A DNA stretch of 54,022 bases, from the NCBI GenBank assembly GCA_025355345.1, contig JANXZU010000116.1, positions 1 through 54,022 of the forward strand. Reading direction: 5' to 3'. Positions within the stretch are counted from its first letter, which is position 1, and every line of letters starts with the position of its first letter. This stretch comes from Syntrophaceae bacterium. Its GTDB lineage: Bacteria; Desulfobacterota; Syntrophia; Syntrophales; Smithellaceae. Made by a program: the position numbers and the translations under genes. Under the pieces are notes generated by a model. That model ran no database searches. It was not told the origin of the DNA and saw nothing but the letters and a program-made list of their open reading frames with translations. Of the stretch, positions 1 to 7,612 are shown in pieces.

Positions 1-240
1 GCACCACATTTAGCTAAAGAAAAGACCTCGTTGGGAGTCTGGTAGTTGAGGCACTTTCTGGGTCGATTATTAAGTTTATTGACGACAAAAGCAACTTCTT
101 TTTTAGAAATATTGTTTAGATCAGTTCCTTTGGGGAAATATAGTCTTAATAGTCCATTGGTATTTTCATTTGTTCCTCTCTGCCAGGCAGAGTAGGGATC
201 GGCGAAATAGACCTTTAAATTGGTATTAATAAAATAATGG
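1..240 (-). pseudogene. IS30-family transposase, C-terminal remnant
   Basis: Translating the minus strand gives one open frame of about 80 residues that matches the C-terminal part of IS30-type DDE transposases. Seen are FADPYSAWQRGTNENTNG, then YFPKGTDL, then NNRPRKCLNYQTPNEVF. The glutamate of the TNENTNG block is the expected last acidic residue of the DDE triad. The frame runs off the left edge of the window, so the true C-terminus is not visible. Upstream it meets a stop near 272, where the Y1 element begins, so the N-terminal two thirds of a normal transposase of about 330 residues is missing here. It is therefore an inactive remnant, probably cut by the neighbouring insertion. Confidence 0.8.
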
Positions 241-260
241 GGACTAAAATAATGGGGACG
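231..260. repeat. 15-bp tandem duplication at the left end of the Y1 element
   Basis: The 15-mer AAAATAATGGGGACT at 231-245 is followed directly by AAAATAATGGGGACG at 246-260. The second copy is the outer part of the left inverted repeat of the Y1 element, so the tandem copy could be a by-product of insertion or a remnant of a second element end. Confidence 0.7.
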
Positions 261-1024
261 GTTCTATTTAATTGACACCGACTGCCTGTTATGGTATGAA
301 TGAGCCATGCCAAGAACAGCCCGCATAGCCCCTCAGGAATTTGTTTATCATGTCCTGACCAAAGGCAACAACAAACAAGACGTCTTCAAAGATGAAGAAG
401 ACTTCCTCAAATACATCGATATCCTCAGAAAATACAAAGAAAAATATCTCTTTAAGCTTTATCATTACGTCTTGATGACAAATCATGTTCATCTGGTTAT
501 GGAAACGACTAAAGCGGGTGGAGGGCTCGCACAGATCATGAAAGGCATTAATCTGTCCTATGCCCAGCACTATAAAAAGAAATATAAATATGCCGGCCAC
601 TTCTGGCAGGACAGGTTCAAAAGCATCATCATATCCAAAGATGAATATCTGCTGGCGTGTGGCAGCTATGTTGAACTTAATCCTGTCCGTGCTGGAATAG
701 TCAAAGAGCCCAGGGAATATTCCTGGAGCAGCTACGGGGCAAATGCTTACGGAAAGAAAGATGATTTGGTTGATCAGCATTTAATTTATGATAATCTTTC
801 CGGCGATGAGAATGTCCGCAGGGAATACCGCAAGTTTGTGCAGCAGATGCGGCAAAAGAACGAATCAATGCGCGGCGAGATGGAGCGCAGAACAATTTAC
901 GGCGGCGGCGATTTCATCCGGCGCGTGCATAAAAAGTTCAAGATAGATGCGGTTATCAAGAAAAGAGGCAGGCCGAAGAAGGAACAGCCAGAAAATGAAA
1001 ATAAATAGAACCGTCCCCTTTATT
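248..1024 (+). mobile_element. REP-type Y1 (IS200/IS605-like) transposon with inverted ends
   Basis: A 23-bp sequence at 248-270 recurs in inverted orientation at 1002-1024 with 22 of 23 positions matching; its core is GGGGACGGTTCTATTTA. Between the two lies a single complete Y1 transposase gene. This core often flanks REP-associated tyrosine transposases in environmental Proteobacteria (from general knowledge). The right end overlaps the transposase stop codon and runs into the 5' end of rluD, so the element sits exactly at the start of a conserved gene. Confidence 0.75.
307..1008 (+). CDS. REP-associated tyrosine transposase (Y1_Tnp family)
   Basis: This 233-residue protein has the Y1 transposase fold signature. 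The HUH-type metal-binding motif is TNHVHLV, with histidines at residues 60 and 62. A candidate catalytic tyrosine lies at residue 85 in NLSYAQHY, and the conserved block YVELNPVRAG follows at about 121-130. Such enzymes nick and join single-stranded DNA at imperfect palindromes next to the gene. The start is ATG 307, just inside the left inverted repeat. The stop codon at 1006-1008 lies within the right inverted repeat. The C-terminal basic stretch with KKRGRPKK is typical of the family. The gene is intact, so the element may still be active. Confidence 0.9.
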   Translation: MPRTARIAPQEFVYHVLTKGNNKQDVFKDEEDFLKYIDILRKYKEKYLFKLYHYVLMTNHVHLVMETTKAGGGLAQIMKGINLSYAQHYKKKYKYAGHFWQDRFKSIIISKDEYLLACGSYVELNPVRAGIVKEPREYSWSSYGANAYGKKDDLVDQHLIYDNLSGDENVRREYRKFVQQMRQKNESMRGEMERRTIYGGGDFIRRVHKKFKIDAVIKKRGRPKKEQPENENK

Positions 1025-2029
1025 GCCGAAATAAATTTTGTAGTGAATGAAGATTCAGAAGGCCAAAGGCTTGATGTCTTTGTGGCGGCTAATCATAGCG
1101 CGCTTTCGCGGTCTCAGGTCAAGCACGTCATTGAAGATGGCGATGTGTTGGTCAACGGCAAACCGCCAAAGGTAAGTCAAGTGCTCAATGCCGGTGACGT
1201 AATCGTTCTCAAACAAAAACCGGTAATTGAGGATAATGCTGTACCTCAGGACATCCCACTGGATATCGTTTATGAGGACGCGTCAATTATTGTCATCAAT
1301 AAGCCTGCCGGAATGGTTACGCATCCGGCGCCGGGCAATTATGAAAACACGCTGGTCAACGCGCTTTTGTTTCATTGCCATGATCTCTCGGGCATAGGCG
1401 GCGTGGTGCGGCCGGGCATTGTCCATCGTCTGGATAAAGACACCTCCGGCCTGATTGTTGCCGCCAAAAATGATGACGCACATAGAAATCTTTCCACCCA
1501 GTTTGAAAAGCATGATGTGCATAAAGTTTACCGTGCGCTGGTTTGGGGCGATATAAAAGGCGCAAGCGGTGAAATAGTATTGCCTGTGGGCAGGCATACA
1601 ACCGACCGCAAAAAAATGTCCACCAAAAGCAAGCGGGGGAAAGACGCCCTCACGTTGTGGAAGGTTCGCGAGCGTTACGGTTTGGCAACGCTTTTGGATG
1701 TGGAGATTAAAACCGGACGCACGCATCAGATTCGCGTTCATCTGTCTGACCGCGGCTATCCGGTTGTTGGAGATGCTGTTTACGGCAGCGCTGTAAATAG
1801 AATGCGCAGCATTGCCAATCCCGAACTGAAAAAACAGTTGAAAGCGCTAACCCGGCAGGTTCTGCACGCCGCCGAATTATCCTTTATTCATCCGGTAAGC
1901 GGGAAGAGATTGGTATTTACCGCAGAAATGCCGCAGGACTTAAGCTCGCTTTGCGATCAATTCCGTATCAGCCGCAGTCCCGATATTTTTGATTCCGGTT
2001 CGACTAACTGGAAAGAGCAGCTAAGGTGA
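995..2029 (+). CDS. rluD: 23S rRNA pseudouridine synthase, RluD family
   Basis: The product belongs to the RluA/RluD family, which makes pseudouridines in 23S rRNA helix 69. It has an N-terminal S4 RNA-binding domain (EGQRLDVFVA onwards) and the catalytic motif HRLDKDTSG, whose second aspartate is the nucleophile; the block KTGRTHQIRVHL follows. The start is unusual. ATG 995 lies inside the upstream transposon and would give 344 residues beginning MKINRTVPFIA, encoded by the transposon end. The next in-frame choice is GTG 1043 (328 residues), directly before the conserved NEDSEGQR. No strong ribosome-binding site precedes either. The stop is 6 nt before pgeF, so the two are probably co-transcribed. 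Confidence 0.9.
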   Translation: MKINRTVPFIAEINFVVNEDSEGQRLDVFVAANHSALSRSQVKHVIEDGDVLVNGKPPKVSQVLNAGDVIVLKQKPVIEDNAVPQDIPLDIVYEDASIIVINKPAGMVTHPAPGNYENTLVNALLFHCHDLSGIGGVVRPGIVHRLDKDTSGLIVAAKNDDAHRNLSTQFEKHDVHKVYRALVWGDIKGASGEIVLPVGRHTTDRKKMSTKSKRGKDALTLWKVRERYGLATLLDVEIKTGRTHQIRVHLSDRGYPVVGDAVYGSAVNRMRSIANPELKKQLKALTRQVLHAAELSFIHPVSGKRLVFTAEMPQDLSSLCDQFRISRSPDIFDSGSTNWKEQLR

Positions 2030-2035
2030 GCAAAG

Positions 2036-2890
2036 ATGTTTTCTCTGAAAAAAAAGCAAACTATTGAATATCTGCAATCCTCTCTTTTTGGCAATTGCGA
2101 TTTTTTGGAACATGCATTTTGTACGCGACGCGGCGGCGCCTCGCAAGACGATTATAAAAGCCTCAATATGAGCTTCCGTGAGGGGGATGAGGAGTTCAGG
2201 GTTTTGTCCAACTGGGATCGTCTGGCCACGGCTTTTGCCATTGAGCTGGAGCAGTTTCTGGTTGTCAACCAAGTGCATGGTGACGCGATCTTTACGATCA
2301 AACAACACGGTAGCTATTTTTCATCGCGCGATGAACTCAACTATGACGCGATTGTTACTACCCGCGCAAACCTCGCAATTTGCATCAAAACGGCGGATTG
2401 TGTGCCGGTTTTTATTGTGGATAAAGTGAAAAAGGTGATTGCCGTAGTCCACGCCGGCTGGCGCGGCACTGCTCTGGAAATCAGCGCCAAAGTAATCAAG
2501 TTAATGCAGAACCAATACCGTACACAACCTCAAGATATTGTGGCGGCGATTGGGCCATCAATAGGCAAGTGCTGTTACGAGGTTGACGCGACTGCGGTTG
2601 ACGCATTTGGCTGTCATAAAAATTCTGAATACTTTCTATTTCCCGGTAAGAAAAAAGACAAATGGATGCTGGATTTACCCGAGGCCAATCGCTGGCAGCT
2701 TATAGAAGCAGGTATCCCGGAGGGTAATATTGAAGTCTCCGGCTACTGTACAACCTGTAATCAGGATATTTTTTTCTCTCATCGCGGTTCCGGCGGGATA
2801 ACCGGCAGGCAGGTAAGTTTTATGATGATCAAATCCGATAATCCCTGCCGCGCTTTGATAATTGATAGCGAACTCTCTGTGATTCACTAG
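2036..2890 (+). CDS. pgeF: Laccase-domain protein PgeF/YfiH (purine nucleoside phosphorylase-like)
   Basis: This 284-residue protein is a member of the YfiH/DUF152 family, once called polyphenol oxidase. Family members act on purine nucleosides, and in E. coli PgeF edits peptidoglycan precursors. The zinc-site residues are visible: His in VVNQVHGD, Cys in KTADCVPV and His in VVHAGWRGT. The C-terminal block CTTCNQDIFFSHR is also characteristic. The ATG at 2036 follows an AAGG sequence and lies 6 nt after the rluD stop; an rluD-pgeF pair is common in bacteria. The exact substrate in this organism is not deducible. Confidence 0.88.
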   Translation: MFSLKKKQTIEYLQSSLFGNCDFLEHAFCTRRGGASQDDYKSLNMSFREGDEEFRVLSNWDRLATAFAIELEQFLVVNQVHGDAIFTIKQHGSYFSSRDELNYDAIVTTRANLAICIKTADCVPVFIVDKVKKVIAVVHAGWRGTALEISAKVIKLMQNQYRTQPQDIVAAIGPSIGKCCYEVDATAVDAFGCHKNSEYFLFPGKKKDKWMLDLPEANRWQLIEAGIPEGNIEVSGYCTTCNQDIFFSHRGSGGITGRQVSFMMIKSDNPCRALIIDSELSVIH

Positions 2891-2924
2891 AATAAACGGC
2901 TGTTGCAGCCGCAAGGAGGTTTTG

Positions 2925-4292
2925 ATGGATCTTAAATATTTATTTGAGCCAAAGACCATGGCGGTTATCGGAGTCTCATCTGCAAATGACCGTCATCCCG
3001 CCAATGTAATTTTTGCCAAGAACAACAATCGTTACCCTGTTGAGGTTTTTGCTGTGAATCCCAAGGGTGGAAAGCTGCATGATGAAGAAATATATCCACG
3101 TGTAGCGGATATTCCCAAAAAGATTGATCTTGCCGTTATTGCCACACGCGCGGAATTGGTGCCGGATGTGATGGCTGATTGTATCAAAGCGGGGGTAAAA
3201 TCGGGTATTGTCATTTCCGGTGGTTTTACAGAGGGAGGCCGCAAGGATTTACAGGATCGCATGGTGAGTATGGCTAAAGAAGCCAGCTTCCCCTTTATAG
3301 GCCCCAACTGTCTGGGTGTTTATGTTCCATTTAAAGTGGATACTTTTTTTCTGCCCATAGAACGCATGATCAAACCGGAACCAGGTGGAGTTACTTTTGT
3401 CAGTCAGAGCGGCGGCATTCTGGTGGATCATATTATAAAATTTAAAGAGCAGGGTGTGGGTATGGCCAAGGCCATCAGCATCGGGAATAAGGCTTTAATC
3501 AAAGAGAAAGAACTGCTTGCCTATCTGGTTCGAGACCCGGCAACAAAAGTGATTGCCTATTACATCGAGGGATTTGACGAAGGCGAGGGCAGAGATTTTG
3601 TACTAGCGGCTGATAGATCACCCAAACCGGTAATTATTATGAAATCAGGTAAAACACCCGCCGGCAACCGCGCAGTATCAAGCCACACCGCATCGCTTGC
3701 CGGAGACTACGCCAGCTTTTCGGCGGCTATCGCCCAGCATAACATTTTGGAGGCAGCCAATGAAAGTGAACTTGTTTCCTTCTGTGAAGTTTTGAGCTCC
3801 TACACAAAACCGATAGAGGGAAAGATCGGCATCATTACCGGCAGCGGCGGCCACGGAGCTATGACTGTTGATGCCTGTTCATTAAACGGAATTAAAGTGC
3901 CTGAGCTATCTGTCGAGCTCAAAGCAGAGATAAAGAAGAATCTGACAGAAAATATTCAAGCCATTGCCGCGCTTGGCAATCCCGCTGATCTCACCGGTAG
4001 TTCCATTGATGAGGATTTTGTCGCCTGCGCTAAGGCAATGAGCGCCTCAACTGAAATAGATTGCGTAATAGTTTTGCTTTTGCCGTACATTCCGGGTCTG
4101 ACTCTTGATATCGGTGTAAAATTAAGCAGTGTGAGCAAACAATTTAATAAGCCTTTCATTGCGTATGTGCCTCAGGTGGAAAAATATAACATGCTCATCG
4201 AAGGTTTTGAGCTCAATGGCATTCCTGTGGCACCCTCAATTGAGGGTGCTGTTTTGATGGCGAAAGCATTAGTGAGGAAAAAATCATGCTAA
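2925..4292 (+). CDS. Acyl-CoA synthetase (ADP-forming), alpha subunit
   Basis: This 455-residue protein has the CoA-binding and ligase domains of NDP-forming acyl-CoA synthetases. These enzymes convert acyl-CoA, ADP and phosphate to the acid, CoA and ATP through a phosphohistidine. Visible are an N-terminal Rossmann-like CoA-binding domain (MAVIGVSSAND, then FAVNPKG), the FIGPNCLGVY block and the VTFVSQSGGILVDH block. SSHTASLAGDY probably contains the phosphorylated histidine. The start is ATG 2925, preceded by AAGGAGG at 2913-2919. The stop overlaps the beta-subunit start by 7 nt, which implies a translationally coupled alpha/beta pair instead of the fused single chain of many bacteria. The acid used is unknown; acetate or another short-chain acid is plausible for an anaerobe. 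Confidence 0.88.
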   Translation: MDLKYLFEPKTMAVIGVSSANDRHPANVIFAKNNNRYPVEVFAVNPKGGKLHDEEIYPRVADIPKKIDLAVIATRAELVPDVMADCIKAGVKSGIVISGGFTEGGRKDLQDRMVSMAKEASFPFIGPNCLGVYVPFKVDTFFLPIERMIKPEPGGVTFVSQSGGILVDHIIKFKEQGVGMAKAISIGNKALIKEKELLAYLVRDPATKVIAYYIEGFDEGEGRDFVLAADRSPKPVIIMKSGKTPAGNRAVSSHTASLAGDYASFSAAIAQHNILEAANESELVSFCEVLSSYTKPIEGKIGIITGSGGHGAMTVDACSLNGIKVPELSVELKAEIKKNLTENIQAIAALGNPADLTGSSIDEDFVACAKAMSASTEIDCVIVLLLPYIPGLTLDIGVKLSSVSKQFNKPFIAYVPQVEKYNMLIEGFELNGIPVAPSIEGAVLMAKALVRKKSC

Positions 4293-4963
4293 AAAAAGAG
4301 ATCAGGGAGATCATCGAGAAATCAAAAAAGTGGGGATGGGTGCTGGAACCTGACGCGCAAAAAATCTTCTCTCTCTCCGGCCTTAAAACGCCGAAATATG
4401 CCGTCGCAACTGAAGCAGGCCAGGCGATAAGCATGGCCCGGTCCATCGGCTATCCTGTTGTTGCTAAAATTGTATCGCCGGCTATAGTTCATAAGTCCGA
4501 TGTTAAAGGTGTGGTAGTGGGAATTAAAGACGATCAAGTGCTGACACAGACGCTGGAACGATTCAGTAAGCTCGAAGGATTTGCCGGTATGCTGATTGCG
4601 GAAATGGTTCAAGGTGCTGAACTGATTATTGGCGCAAAAAACGATTTTCAGTTTGGACCGATGATCCTGATAGGGATGGGCGGTATAGGTGTTGAGATAT
4701 ATAAGGATGTATCTCTGAGAATGGCCCCGCTCAAAGCAAGAGATGCCGATAACATGATCAACGGGTTGAAGGCCAAACGTCTGCTTACTGGTTATCGCGG
4801 AGCCGAACCCATCAATCTGGATGCGCTCAAGAAAACTCTTCTTAACTTCTCCCGGCTGATGATGGATTTAAAGGATGTAACGGAATCTATCGACTTGAAT
4901 CCGGTCATGTGTAACGCTAAATCATGCATAGTTGTGGACGCAAGAATCATGCTGAAGAAATAA
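4286..4963 (+). CDS. Acyl-CoA synthetase (ADP-forming), beta (ATP-grasp) subunit
   Basis: This 225-residue protein is the ATP-grasp half of an NDP-forming acyl-CoA synthetase. It shows GYPVVAKIVSPAIVHKSDVKGV near residues 52-73, the AEMVQGAELIIGAKND block and FGPMILIGMGG, all typical of the nucleotide-binding beta subunit. The C-terminal SIDLNPVMCN supplies metal ligands of the grasp. Its ATG lies within the last codons of the alpha gene. Together they would produce ATP by substrate-level phosphorylation from acyl-CoA, or run in reverse. The length matches stand-alone beta subunits. Confidence 0.88.
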   Translation: MLKKEIREIIEKSKKWGWVLEPDAQKIFSLSGLKTPKYAVATEAGQAISMARSIGYPVVAKIVSPAIVHKSDVKGVVVGIKDDQVLTQTLERFSKLEGFAGMLIAEMVQGAELIIGAKNDFQFGPMILIGMGGIGVEIYKDVSLRMAPLKARDADNMINGLKAKRLLTGYRGAEPINLDALKKTLLNFSRLMMDLKDVTESIDLNPVMCNAKSCIVVDARIMLKK

Positions 4964-4975
4964 TCAATTTCTTTA

Positions 4976-5004
4976 TTGACAGTATTTCTTTTCAGTATTA
5001 GTAA
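4976..5004 (+). promoter_or_regulatory. Candidate sigma-70 promoter for hldD
   Basis: A perfect -35 TTGACA (4976-4981) is followed after 17 nt by TAGTAA (4999-5004). This lies in the 76-bp gap before hldD, whose AAAGGAG ribosome-binding site follows. The -10 match is only partial. Confidence 0.4.
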
Positions 5005-5039
5005 CATTTTAAGGCTTTTAAAACAAAGGAGTAAAACAC

Positions 5040-6014
5040 ATGATAGTTGTTACAGGTGGCGCGGGTTTTATCGGCAGTGCTTTTGTCTGGAAGCTAAATT
5101 CGGAAGGTATCGATGATATAATAATTGTCGACCGTCTGGGCACGACCGATAAATGGAAAAATCTGGTGAATTTACGATTCGTTAATTACTTCCATAAAGA
5201 CGATTTTCTGCCGCTCATCCATGCCGACACGCTGCCTTTCGAAGTTGAAGCGATCATTCACATGGGTGCCTGTTCATCAACAACCCAGCGCGACGCGGAT
5301 TACCTCTGGCAGAATAATTATGGCTATACCGGCGAATTGGCCGAATACGCAATCGATCGCGGCATCCGTTTTATCTACGCCAGTTCAGCCGCAACTTATG
5401 GCGACGGAACGTTGGGCTTTTCCGACGACCACAGCAAAATCAAGGAACTTAAGCCGATCAACATGTATGGCTATTCCAAGCAGGTGTTTGATTTAAGGGC
5501 ATTGAGACATTCCTGGGAAAACAAAATAGCTGGTATCAAATTTTTCAATGTCTTCGGGCCCAATGAATATCATAAAGAAGACATGGCCAGTGTTATCTTT
5601 AAAGCCTTTCATCAGATTAAGGAAACCGGCAAGGTAAAACTTTTCAAATCATATCTATCAAAATATCCTGATGGCGGGCAATTGCGCGATTTTGTTTATG
5701 TCAAAGACTGTGTGGAAGTTATGTGGTGGCTTTTTAATAATCACAATGTCAACGGCATTTACAATTTAGGTACAGGCAGGGCTAGAACCTGGAATGATCT
5801 GATTAAAGCAGTTTTTACTGCGATGGAAATCAAGCCGAATATTGAATATATTCAGATGCCGGAATCTCTGCGCAATCAGTATCAATACTTCACGGAGGCG
5901 GAAATGAAAAAGTTTCAAGGTGTCGGTTGCCCCGTGGATTTTTCCTCTCTGGAAGACTCTGTGAAGGATTATGTGGTGAATTATTTGCAGAAGCCCGATT
6001 CGCATTTGGGATAG
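5040..6014 (+). CDS. hldD: ADP-L-glycero-D-manno-heptose 6-epimerase
   Basis: HldD epimerises ADP-D-glycero-D-manno-heptose to the L,D form used in the lipopolysaccharide inner core. The 324-residue protein begins with the NADP-binding glycine motif GGAGFIGS. It continues with the catalytic region YASSAATYG and the MYGYSKQ tyrosine/lysine pair of short-chain dehydrogenase-like epimerases. The block FNVFGPNEYHK is a hallmark of the heptose epimerase branch. Its length matches the family (310-330). With kdsB downstream it forms a small lipopolysaccharide sugar-nucleotide cluster, interrupted by a toxin-antitoxin pair. Confidence 0.93.
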   Translation: MIVVTGGAGFIGSAFVWKLNSEGIDDIIIVDRLGTTDKWKNLVNLRFVNYFHKDDFLPLIHADTLPFEVEAIIHMGACSSTTQRDADYLWQNNYGYTGELAEYAIDRGIRFIYASSAATYGDGTLGFSDDHSKIKELKPINMYGYSKQVFDLRALRHSWENKIAGIKFFNVFGPNEYHKEDMASVIFKAFHQIKETGKVKLFKSYLSKYPDGGQLRDFVYVKDCVEVMWWLFNNHNVNGIYNLGTGRARTWNDLIKAVFTAMEIKPNIEYIQMPESLRNQYQYFTEAEMKKFQGVGCPVDFSSLEDSVKDYVVNYLQKPDSHLG

Positions 6015-6166
6015 TAAACCTCTAGTTTATCAGATCTATTGTTTGACGTAAGAAAAAATCAGGCGAATGGAAGAATAAAATGAGATACTGTTGTCGTAGC
6101 GCGAATCAAGGGTAGGAATCCCAAAACAAGATGCGGGGTATTGGAGTTCCACAATAAGAAAAGGTA

Positions 6167-6195
6167 TTGACTAAGGCGCATATCAGGCGTATGTT
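6167..6195 (+). promoter_or_regulatory. Candidate promoter and operator of the toxin-antitoxin pair
   Basis: TTGACT at 6167-6172 and TATGTT at 6190-6195 are separated by 17 nt. Between them AGGCGCAT (6174-6181) and AGGCGTAT (6185-6192) form a direct repeat with an 11-nt, one-helical-turn period. That is the sort of site a ribbon-helix-helix antitoxin could bind to repress its own operon. The AAAGGAGG ribosome-binding site follows. The remaining 6015-6166 shows nothing recognisable. Confidence 0.45.
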
Positions 6196-6222
6196 ATAGG
6201 TGAGTCAAAAGGAGGTTGAAGC

Positions 6223-6474
6223 ATGCCAAAAAGTAAAATTAATATAACCATGGATCAAGATTTAATTGAATTTGCCAAAACTTATGCCGAAGACCAGCGG
6301 ACAACAGTTTCCGAGGTATTCACCCAGTTTATCCTGAACATCAGGCGCATCCAAAGAGAAGATCCTATGGATATTATCCTGGCTGACCCCAAATTCAGAG
6401 ACAGCATTCTGGAAACAATATCGCAAATCAGAGCAGGTAAAAACAAATGGCATAAATATGAAGAGGTCTTCTAA
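6223..6474 (+). CDS. Antitoxin, DUF6364-like ribbon-helix-helix protein
   Basis: This 83-residue protein has a short N-terminal beta strand, KINITMDQDL, followed by helices typical of ribbon-helix-helix DNA-binding antitoxins. The blocks EFAKTYAEDQRTTVSEVF and QFILN are characteristic of DUF6364 antitoxins. The acidic C-terminal half would wrap the toxin. It starts at ATG 6223 behind AAAGGAGGT. Its stop codon overlaps the toxin start by one base (TAATG), so translation is coupled. It presumably neutralises the next gene product and represses the operon through the direct repeat upstream. Confidence 0.78.
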   Translation: MPKSKINITMDQDLIEFAKTYAEDQRTTVSEVFTQFILNIRRIQREDPMDIILADPKFRDSILETISQIRAGKNKWHKYEEVF

Positions 6475-6785
6475 TGGAAGTCCTGTTTAGCGATGCATTT
6501 GTCAGTTCACTTAATAAACATATTTCAATTAAGAAGGCAATCCAGAATAAAGTTGACATGATTGTGAGAAATCCCATCGGGCTGGGAGAACCATTGAAAG
6601 GCACTTTTAGGGGTTATTACAGTTGTCCTGTCAAAAAGAATTTTCTCGTCATATATCTTTATTGCAAAATCTGCCGTAAAAAGGGTGACAGCACGATTGT
6701 TTTATGCGACGACTGCATAAAGTGCGCCGATGAAACGCTCAGGTTTGTTGAACTCGGACCGCACGATAAAGCATACGGCAAATAA
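6474..6785 (+). CDS. RelE/ParE-type toxin with a cysteine-rich insertion
   Basis: This 103-residue protein follows the antitoxin with a 1-nt overlap. The N-terminal part (FSDAFVSSLNKH, then NPIGLGEPLKG) and the YYSCPVKKNFLVIYLY strands resemble RelE/YafQ-type mRNA interferases, and the end VELGPHDKAYG matches the usual toxin C-terminus. Between the last two strands lies an insertion containing CKIC and LCDDCIKC. That gives five closely spaced cysteines plus one in YSCP, suggestive of a zinc knuckle. The catalytic mode is not certain. The pair lies between hldD and kdsB, 18 nt before kdsB, so kdsB may share its transcript. Confidence 0.72.
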   Translation: MEVLFSDAFVSSLNKHISIKKAIQNKVDMIVRNPIGLGEPLKGTFRGYYSCPVKKNFLVIYLYCKICRKKGDSTIVLCDDCIKCADETLRFVELGPHDKAYGK

Positions 6786-6803
6786 TTGGCAAACGGAGCG
6801 AGT

Positions 6804-7550
6804 ATGAAAAGAGATATAGTCTGTATAATCCCATCCCGTTATGAATCCAGCCGGTTTCCGGGGAAGCCTCTGGCTGACCTGTGCGGAAAGCCGATGATTC
6901 AGCATGTTTATGAACGAGTTGCTAAAGCCAAAGCAGTTCCTTATGTGGCGGTGGCAACCGATGATGAAAGAATCTTTAACGCTGTGAAAAAATTCGGCGG
7001 CAACGCGATCATGACGGCAGCGACACATCGATCGGGCACGGACAGAATCTCAGAAGCGGTAAAATCTCTTAATCTTTCTGCCGATGCCATTGTCGTCAAT
7101 ATCCAGGGCGATCAGCCGATTTTTGAGCCGGTGCAGGTGGATGAAGTCATCGGGCCATTAATTGATGACACGGCTATTGTCATGTCCACATTAATTTACA
7201 AAATTATAATGGATGAAGAAATAACCCATCCCCATGCGGTGAAAACTGTTTTTGATAACGAAGGATTTGCCCTATATTTTTCCCGCTCCACTATTCCTTA
7301 TGTGCGTGACAAAAAGCTCAAGGCTGATTACTATAAGCATCACGGCATTTACGCCTATCGCCGTGATTTTCTCGATATCTTTACCAAGCTGCCTGAAGGA
7401 AAGCTAGAAGCGCTCGAAGCACTAGAGCAGTTACGCGCTTTGGAATACGGCTACAAAATCAAAGTTGTCATTACCCCGCACGATTCGGTGGAAGTGGATA
7501 ATCAGCAGGAGTTGGAAAAAGTCCGCCAAATTCTTATGGCGGTAACGTAG
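6804..7550 (+). CDS. kdsB: 3-deoxy-manno-octulosonate cytidylyltransferase (CMP-Kdo synthetase)
   Basis: KdsB activates Kdo with CTP for attachment to lipid A. The 248-residue protein begins with the nucleotide-binding signature IIPSRYESSRFPGKPL. It continues with ATDDERI, THRSGTDRI and the NIQGDQP block that binds metal and nucleotide. YFSRSTIPYVRD and HHGIYAYRRDFL are also family-specific. ATG 6804, with GGAG 8 nt upstream, is chosen over the in-frame TTG at 6786 because it gives the family's normal N-terminus and length. The gene is essential for lipopolysaccharide, so its position directly behind a toxin gene is noteworthy. Confidence 0.95.
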   Translation: MKRDIVCIIPSRYESSRFPGKPLADLCGKPMIQHVYERVAKAKAVPYVAVATDDERIFNAVKKFGGNAIMTAATHRSGTDRISEAVKSLNLSADAIVVNIQGDQPIFEPVQVDEVIGPLIDDTAIVMSTLIYKIIMDEEITHPHAVKTVFDNEGFALYFSRSTIPYVRDKKLKADYYKHHGIYAYRRDFLDIFTKLPEGKLEALEALEQLRALEYGYKIKVVITPHDSVEVDNQQELEKVRQILMAVT

Positions 7551-7612
7551 ACAAATAAGCAGTGTAAAAATTATTTTCTAAACTGAATAATATTGTCTAT
7601 AAGGAGCTTGTG

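Noticed and set aside
1283..1741. 152-codon minus-strand open frame
   Set aside because: Antisense to the catalytic part of rluD with no motif or start signal; a shadow of the conserved gene.
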